A DNA stretch of 10,968 bases from an uncultured Bacilli bacterium (GTDB lineage: Bacteria > Bacillota_I > Bacilli_A > RF39 > UBA660): the NCBI GenBank assembly GCA_947629195.1, contig CANRCS010000022.1, forward strand, positions 1 to 10,968, written 5' to 3'. The notes under the pieces are model-generated. The model was not told the origin of the DNA. It did no database searches and saw only the letters and a list, made by a program, of their open reading frames with translations. Numbering within the stretch: position 1 is the first letter of the stretch; every line of letters begins with the position of its first letter. Positions 6,991 through 10,968 of the stretch are shown here, in pieces. The position numbers and the translations under genes were made by a program.

Positions 6991-7173
6991 ATGTGGAAAA
7001 GATGGTTTTGCAGAGGTGGTCCATTTTGGATTTTTGGAATATTAATACTTGGTATTATAATATTTTATCAAGCTTTTCTAATTCTAATTTTAACTTTCTC
7101 TTTTCATTCTATTGTTTTACTAGTGGAACTCTTTTTACTCTTATTCTTTTTAACCAGAATATTTTGGTTATGA
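6991..7173 (+). CDS. Small hydrophobic membrane protein, unknown function
   Basis: A 60-residue frame starts at ATG 6991 behind GGGTGAAAG. A TTG at 6976 is in frame but coincides with the ribosome binding site. The product has a basic, aromatic N-terminus (MWKRWFCRGGPFW) and then two hydrophobic segments separated by only a few polar residues, reaching almost to the C-terminus (LLLFFLTRIFWL). This suggests a two-pass membrane peptide. It ends in tandem stops TGA and TAA and is followed by a hairpin terminator, which supports a real transcription unit. No clear promoter is seen. It could be a holin-like, toxin-like or regulatory small membrane protein, but there is no motif to choose among them. 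An overlapping frame (6993-7211) is less likely because it lacks a ribosome binding site and runs into the terminator. Confidence 0.6.
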   Translation: MWKRWFCRGGPFWIFGILILGIIIFYQAFLILILTFSFHSIVLLVELFLLLFFLTRIFWL

Positions 7174-7175
7174 TA

Positions 7176-7221
7176 AATAAGCTATCGCAAAATATTTTAT
7201 TAAATTTGTGATAGCCTTATT
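7176..7221 (+). terminator. Terminator after the small membrane gene
   Basis: GCTATCGCAAA (7181-7191) pairs with TTTGTGATAGC (7205-7215), including one G-T pair. It is extended by AATAA/TTATT past a bulged C. The plus-strand sequence then continues CTTATTTTG. The loop is AT-rich and the T-run modest, so strength is uncertain. Confidence 0.65.
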
Positions 7222-7237
7222 TTGATAGGTTTATATC

Positions 7238-7277
7238 TATTTACTTTTTTTGTGTATATACACAAAAAAAGTAAATA
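7238..7277. repeat. 40-bp perfect palindrome upstream of ATPase copy 2
   Basis: The half-site TATTTACTTTTTTTGTGTAT (7238-7257) is followed with no spacer by its exact complement (7258-7277). The pattern is a run of seven Ts, a GTGTATATACAC core and a run of seven As. It ends six bases before the -35 of the ATPase promoter, so it is not part of that mRNA. Together with the palindrome at 4493-4520, it gives both ATPase genes the same arrangement. On RNA read from upstream it could also act as a second terminator-like hairpin. Confidence 0.9.
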
Positions 7278-7283
7278 AAACTA

Positions 7284-7312
7284 TTGATATATCACATAAA
7301 AAGATTTATAAT
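7284..7312 (+). promoter_or_regulatory. Promoter of ATPase copy 2
   Basis: TTGATA (7284-7289) and TATAAT (7307-7312) are separated by exactly 17 bases. The predicted start is near 7319, about 20 bases before the ATG at 7340. AAAGGAG (7324-7330) is the ribosome binding site. Confidence 0.85.
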
Positions 7313-7339
7313 TAAATTAGTTAAAAGGAGATAACTGAT

Positions 7340-8620
7340 ATGGAAATAAAAAGAGCTAATTATCTTGAAAGATTAATTGATAAACAAGATAATGGAATGA
7401 TTAAAGTTATAACTGGTCTAAGAAGATCAGGGAAATCGTATTTACTTTACAATATTTTTAGAAAGTATCTTCTAGAAAATGTAACAGATGAAGAACATAT
7501 TATCTATCTTGCATTAGATACTGAAACAAATAAAAAATATTGGAATTCATCAGAATTAAATAAATACTTATTAAATAATATTAAAAATGAAGAAGAAAAA
7601 TACTATATTTTATTAGATGAAATTCAGAAAGTAGATGATTTTGTTCCTGTATTAAATGGTTTTTTGTATATGAACAATGTTGATGTATATATTACCGGTA
7701 GTAATTCTAAAATGTTATCAAGTGATATAAGTACTGAATTTAGAGGCAGAGGAGATGTAATACATTTATACCCATTGACATTTAAAGAATATTTAGAAGC
7801 TCATGGTGGTGATAAAGATGATGCATGGAATGACTATGTTTTATATGGTGGGCTTCCCTATATATTATTTTGTAAAACAGATGAAGATAAAGTTGAATAT
7901 TTAAAAAATCTTTATAATGAAACATACCTTGTAGATTTAAAAGAAAGAAGAACAATAAAAAATGAGCATTTATTAAATGAAATTATGGACGTACTATCTT
8001 CACAAATTGGTTCTCTTACTAATCCTGCAAGATTAAGTAATATAATAAATGATAGGTACTTAAAAGAATCCAATAATAAATTAGAAGAACAAGTAAATAA
8101 AAATACCGTAGATAACTACATAGAATATATGAAAGATGCATTTCTAATTAATAAGGCTCAAAGATATGATATTAAAGGTAATCGATATATTAACTCACCG
8201 TATAAATATTATTTTGAAGATATTGGTCTTCGAAATGCAAGATTAAATTTCAGACAATTAGATGATGGTCATATAATGGAAAACATAATTTATAATGAAT
8301 TGTTATCAAGAAGACTTAGTGTCGATGTTGGAGTTGTAGAAACATTTAATAAAGATGTAAATACTAAAACTACTAGAAAAAATTATGAAGTAGATTTCAT
8401 TGTAAATAAAGGGGCAAAAAAATATTATATTCAATCTGCATACAAGTTAAATGATGAAGGTAAAGAAAGTCAAGAAAAGCAATCACTAATTCATATAAAT
8501 GATTCATTTAAAAAAATAATTATAGTAAAGGATAATATTAAAACAAGAATCGACAATAATGGAATAATCACAATGGGATTATATCATTTCTTACTAAATA
8601 AGGATAGTTTAGATGAATAA
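7340..8620 (+). CDS. AAA_14/DUF4143-type P-loop ATPase (copy 2)
   Basis: This 426-residue protein has the same architecture as the ATPase at 3248-4447. Walker A is GLRRSGKSY (26-34), Walker B is YYILLDEIQ (88-96), and ITGSNSKMLSSDIS (118-131) is followed by EFRGRGD and, further on, LYGGLP. The C-terminal domain carries YYFEDIGLRNARLN, MENIIYNELLSRRLSVDVGV, YEVDFIV and YYIQSAYKL. This again is an E...ExD...Q pattern resembling a PD-(D/E)xK nuclease-like fold with Gln at the usual Lys position. A longer insertion in the middle and many substitutions mark it as a divergent relative rather than a recent duplicate. The start is supported by AAAGGAG. The gene has its own promoter and upstream palindrome and converges on the ysxE-like gene. 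The family is clear; the biological role is not known. Confidence 0.93.
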   Translation: MEIKRANYLERLIDKQDNGMIKVITGLRRSGKSYLLYNIFRKYLLENVTDEEHIIYLALDTETNKKYWNSSELNKYLLNNIKNEEEKYYILLDEIQKVDDFVPVLNGFLYMNNVDVYITGSNSKMLSSDISTEFRGRGDVIHLYPLTFKEYLEAHGGDKDDAWNDYVLYGGLPYILFCKTDEDKVEYLKNLYNETYLVDLKERRTIKNEHLLNEIMDVLSSQIGSLTNPARLSNIINDRYLKESNNKLEEQVNKNTVDNYIEYMKDAFLINKAQRYDIKGNRYINSPYKYYFEDIGLRNARLNFRQLDDGHIMENIIYNELLSRRLSVDVGVVETFNKDVNTKTTRKNYEVDFIVNKGAKKYYIQSAYKLNDEGKESQEKQSLIHINDSFKKIIIVKDNIKTRIDNNGIITMGLYHFLLNKDSLDE

Positions 8621-8634
8621 TTAATATAATTTTT

Positions 8635-8686
8635 AAAAGAGGATGATACAAAATTAATAATCTAATTTTTAAATATCTCCTCTTTT
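8635..8686. terminator. Bidirectional terminator between ATPase copy 2 and the ysxE-like gene
   Basis: AAAAGAGGA (8635-8643) pairs with TCCTCTTTT (8678-8686). The stem continues inward past bulges through GATA/TATC and AAAATTA/TAATTTT. T-runs follow on both strands. It overlaps the last codons and the stop of the minus-strand gene and serves two convergent genes 48 bases apart. Confidence 0.85.
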
Positions 8687-9583
8687 TGTATACAACTCAT
8701 TAATAAAATTTTCTGTTTTATATATATAATCTAATTTATTTCTTATATCTTTACAAGATTCCATTTCATTATCAGTAAACTCAATTTTTTTAGGTATTGA
8801 TAATAATATAAATAAAAGTATTTTCTCTTCTTCTAATAGTGGATATTTACTATCATATACTTTAAATAAATCTATAAAATCTAATTCTAAATAATGATTT
8901 TGATAAAATTTATAAAAATCATATATTGGTATATCTTTTTTAGATTTATCCCAGCTAATTAAATAACAATCATTATTTCTTACTAAGTGACTTAATTTTA
9001 AATTATTATGTAGTGTTACTACTCTTTGTTTATTTTTATTCTTAGTTATTTCTAACCATTTATCTAACTCACTATTACAAAATACTAAACATGAGTATAT
9101 TTTTGAAATATTACGAGCAAATAAATATTCTTTTGGACTCATATATATACTGTGTTCTACAATAGTTATTAAATCTGTATAATAATTATACAAATAATCT
9201 AATTCTTTTTTAATTTCTTCATATATTTCTTTATATGTATCTTCATTAGCTTCTTTATAATATGTAGTTTTATTATGTAATAAGCTAATAATATAAATTA
9301 TATCTAGTGCTTTTTGTTCTTTTGGAGTATCTACTTCATCTATATATTCATATATATCATAATCATCTCTATCATCATTTTCAATTAATTTTGGATAATA
9401 TGTAAAACTTCTAGAATTTAAATAATCAAAAAGATTATTAACATTATTCCTATTATCATTTTTTTTCTTTTTAAAAACAAAACATCCCTTGTTAGTATCA
9501 ACTATGGTTACACTATTTTTAATAGTATATTTAATAGGAACTAGGGAATGTTTATTTAGTATTTCATTTATTTTATTAGTCAT
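8669..9583 (-). CDS. ysxE: CotS/YsxE-family spore protein with degenerate kinase-like fold
   Basis: This 304-residue protein overlaps the end of the spoVID-like gene by eight bases (shared ATGACTAA), so the two are translationally coupled. In B. subtilis the gene after spoVID is ysxE, a relative of the spore-coat protein CotS with an aminoglycoside-phosphotransferase-like fold. Matching features are an N-lobe-like strand with FVFKKKK (35-41), a helical LLHNKTTYY (101-109), a catalytic-loop-like LHNNLKLSH (191-199) and ISWDKS (209-214) followed by YDFYKFYQ. The usual catalytic Asp of the HGDxxxxN loop is Asn here, and the metal-binding DxD is replaced by SWDKS. It is therefore probably a pseudokinase, a structural or assembly factor of the spore coat. 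Overall sequence similarity is weak, so the name rests largely on context. Confidence 0.75.
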   Translation of the reverse strand: MTNKINEILNKHSLVPIKYTIKNSVTIVDTNKGCFVFKKKKNDNRNNVNNLFDYLNSRSFTYYPKLIENDDRDDYDIYEYIDEVDTPKEQKALDIIYIISLLHNKTTYYKEANEDTYKEIYEEIKKELDYLYNYYTDLITIVEHSIYMSPKEYLFARNISKIYSCLVFCNSELDKWLEITKNKNKQRVVTLHNNLKLSHLVRNNDCYLISWDKSKKDIPIYDFYKFYQNHYLELDFIDLFKVYDSKYPLLEEEKILLFILLSIPKKIEFTDNEMESCKDIRNKLDYIYKTENFINELYTKRGDI

Positions 9584-10385
9584 TTGTCAGTGCAGGAATA
9601 ATAATTTTATCGCCTAATTTTATATTATCTATATCGTTATATTGACTTAAAATTTCTTTATTAACATTATATTTTGTCATAACACTTTCAATAGTATCTT
9701 CACTTCTTAAAATATATACATGATATGTACTAAATGTTTCTTCATCACTTAAATTGTTAAATAAGCTTTTAATTTCTTGTGTATCAATATTAGATGGTTT
9801 AACATCATTTTTCTCACTAGGAGTTTTTACTATTTCTTCTTCTACTATTTCTTCTATCATATCATCATCTCTTTTCTCTTCAATATTTACTTCTTCTTCA
9901 TCTATCTTTTCTTCTAGTTCTTTTATATGCTCATGATTTCTAACTAGTTCTTCTTGTAAATCATCTATTTGTTTTTCTAAATCAAGTGTGACATCATCTT
10001 CATTAATATCTAATATTGATGCATCTTCTTCTACATCTACATCTTGATATGTTTTTTCTATATAAGGTTCCAAACCATCAAGTGCGACTTCAATATTTAC
10101 TCTTAAAACATCACTGTTTATAATTTCATAATAGAAATCATTTATTTCTATTTTTAAATTAGATGTATCATATCTTGAATCTAATGCGATATCAAATGGT
10201 AACTTATAATAAAAATCTTCCTTATTAACACTTGCTTCAGTCATTTTATAATCGCCACTAACTATAAAATCACCTGAAATAGTATCATCATCTAAATTAA
10301 GAGTGTGTTCTAAAGAAATGCTTGTTATATCAGATATTTTTGTTTTGAAAATAATATCTTTTTTAAATGGTATTAATTGTCTCAT
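9576..10385 (-). CDS. spoVID: SpoVID/SipL-like spore coat morphogenetic protein with C-terminal LysM
   Basis: This 269-residue protein has three parts. Residues 1-107 form a beta-rich domain with alternating strands (SISLEHTLNL, ISGDFIVSGDYK, VNIEVALDGLEPYI), as in the N-terminus of SpoVID/SipL proteins. Residues about 133-186 are a very acidic, probably coiled-coil linker rich in E/D/K. Residues 221-265 form a LysM domain (YHVYILRSEDTIESVMTKYNV to KLGDKIIIPA). SpoVID proteins bring the coat onto the forespore surface and act in the mother cell. B. subtilis SpoVID is about twice as long, so this is a short form with the long acidic middle mostly missing. The start follows GAGAGGAG. The gene lies 47 bases after the YlmC-like gene and overlaps the YsxE-like gene, suggesting one operon. 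No clear sigma-E promoter is visible. Confidence 0.85.
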   Translation of the reverse strand: MRQLIPFKKDIIFKTKISDITSISLEHTLNLDDDTISGDFIVSGDYKMTEASVNKEDFYYKLPFDIALDSRYDTSNLKIEINDFYYEIINSDVLRVNIEVALDGLEPYIEKTYQDVDVEEDASILDINEDDVTLDLEKQIDDLQEELVRNHEHIKELEEKIDEEEVNIEEKRDDDMIEEIVEEEIVKTPSEKNDVKPSNIDTQEIKSLFNNLSDEETFSTYHVYILRSEDTIESVMTKYNVNKEILSQYNDIDNIKLGDKIIIPALTND

Positions 10386-10432
10386 AATATTCTCCTCTCA
10401 TATCTATTAAAATATATGAACTAAATTTATTA

Positions 10433-10666
10433 TTATGAATTATTTTTAAATTTTATAAGTATTACATCTTCTCCAATAGTATTAATTTCATCCCATTTTA
10501 TTAATACTTCATCATAATGTCTAAAAAAACTAAAGAAAAAACGTTTAGGTTCAATTACAAAATTATATATCTTCCCCTCTTCTACTGTAACATCAATTAT
10601 CTTACCTAAGTTTTTCCCATTACTCATATTTATAATATCTTTTTCTTGTAATTCTGATAAACGCAT
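10433..10666 (-). CDS. YlmC/YmxH-family PRC-barrel sporulation protein
   Basis: This 77-residue protein matches the YlmC/YmxH family: MRLSELQEKDIINMSNGKNLG, then IIDVTVEEGKIYNFVIEP, a basic aromatic KRFFFSFF and a closing WDEINTIGEDVILIKF. These are the alternating strands of a single PRC-barrel. Family members are small proteins of sporulating Firmicutes whose biochemical role is not defined. The start at 10666 follows AATAGGTGG. It lies downstream of a terminator that insulates it from the gene at the right edge. It is followed after 47 bases by the spoVID-like gene on the same strand with no terminator between, so it probably heads a sporulation operon. Confidence 0.87.
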   Translation of the reverse strand: MRLSELQEKDIINMSNGKNLGKIIDVTVEEGKIYNFVIEPKRFFFSFFRHYDEVLIKWDEINTIGEDVILIKFKNNS

Positions 10667-10690
10667 ACTACCACCTATTTTAAGTATATA

Positions 10691-10718
10691 AAAAAATAGG
10701 CAATTAAATACCTATTTT
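10691..10718 (-). terminator. Intrinsic terminator after the right-edge gene
   Basis: On the minus strand, AAAATAGG (10718-10711) pairs with CCTATTTT (10700-10693) around a ten-base loop, and the T-run continues to 10689. The stem includes the TAG stop of the right-edge gene. AAAATAGG recurs just before the ATG of the YlmC-like gene as part of its ribosome binding site. Confidence 0.75.
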
Positions 10719-10968
10719 AATTTCTTTTGTTTACTTGTTTTATTACTTATATGTTCTAATATATCATTGTGAATTATTTTACTATTTACTATTATTTCTT
10801 CTTTTCTTTTTGGATCTTGTAAATTTCTTTTCAATCTCTTTATTTCATCTTTTGTATCATCTGCTATATGTTCAAGATATTCATTAATATATTTAGTATA
10901 ATTAGTATTTTTTATATACATTGTTAAAATAAACATATATTCATTATAAGGTATATATATAATTCTAG
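10712..10968 (-). CDS. C-terminal part of an unrecognised charged protein (runs off right edge)
   Basis: The frame ending in TAG at 10712-10714 stays open to the right edge of the window (85 codons visible). The ATG at 10936 has no ribosome binding site, and the codons upstream of it (reading RIIYIPYNEY) contain no stop. The gene therefore probably begins outside the window. The visible part has an aromatic, hydrophobic stretch (YIPYNEYMFILTMYIK) followed by a long charged helical region with ADDTKDEIKRLKRNL and DPKRKEE, and a lysine-rich end (SKQKKLK). I do not recognise the family. A clean terminator overlaps the stop, which supports its being a real gene. Confidence 0.65.
   Translation of the reverse strand, partial: RIIYIPYNEYMFILTMYIKNTNYTKYINEYLEHIADDTKDEIKRLKRNLQDPKRKEEIIVNSKIIHNDILEHISNKTSKQKKLK

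Noticed and set aside
7171..7176. TGA possibly read as tryptophan (genetic code 4)
   Set aside because: TGA appears as a stop only at the small membrane gene and is followed at once by TAA, so it cannot tell the codes apart. Where checked, tryptophan uses TGG, and no gene needs TGA readthrough.
6993..7211. Alternative frame for the small membrane gene
   Set aside because: It overlaps the better-supported 6991 start, is less uniformly hydrophobic and runs into the terminator hairpin.
9754..9936. Plus-strand open frame rich in Ser/Ile
   Set aside because: It is the mirror of the Glu/Asp-rich coiled region of the SpoVID-like gene.

Overview
The window is very AT-rich chromosomal DNA from a low-GC Firmicute, probably an endospore-forming member of the Bacilli or a related uncultured lineage. 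The evidence is a SpoVID-like LysM protein, a YsxE/CotS-like spore protein and a YlmC/YmxH-type PRC-barrel protein, together with a textbook T-box leader, AAGGAGG-type ribosome binding sites and consensus sigma-A promoters. Tryptophan is encoded by TGG where I checked, and TAA/TAG are the dominant stops, so nothing forces a non-standard genetic code.

Layout. Positions 1-318 (minus) are the start of an exported or membrane-anchored protein that runs off the left edge. Positions 545-2956 (minus) are valS, behind a valine T-box riboswitch (2983 to about 3210) and a perfect TTGACA-N17-TATAAT promoter. Positions 3248-8620 hold an accessory block. It contains an AAA_14/DUF4143 ATPase (minus), a divergent 66-residue protein plus Fic enzyme (plus), a PASTA-polysaccharide deacetylase (minus), a 60-residue membrane peptide (plus) and a second AAA_14/DUF4143 ATPase (plus). 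Positions 8669-10666 (minus) form a probable sporulation operon, ylmC-like, spoVID-like, ysxE-like. The right edge cuts an unrecognised gene.

From memory, B. subtilis has spoVID-ysxE-valS contiguous and co-oriented. Here the same three genes keep order and strand but are separated by the roughly 5.4-kb accessory block, which looks inserted.

The most notable signal is that both ATPase genes have the same upstream architecture: a long palindrome with a T-run, a short TATA-centred core and an A-run, lying at or just upstream of the -35 of a near-consensus N17 promoter, followed by a short leader and the gene. The palindromes are different sequences (28 bp with one mismatched pair; 40 bp perfect), as if each ATPase carries its own cognate site. 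The small gene upstream of fic also has three evenly spaced copies of a palindromic 10-mer over its promoter and a 27-bp inverted repeat after its stop. Both are the kind of local control expected of a toxin-antitoxin-like module, although the antitoxin role is unproven.

The ValRS itself is unusual. Its signature motifs match the archaeal/rickettsial (type 2) ValRS rather than the ordinary bacterial enzyme, yet it is under a typical Firmicute T-box.
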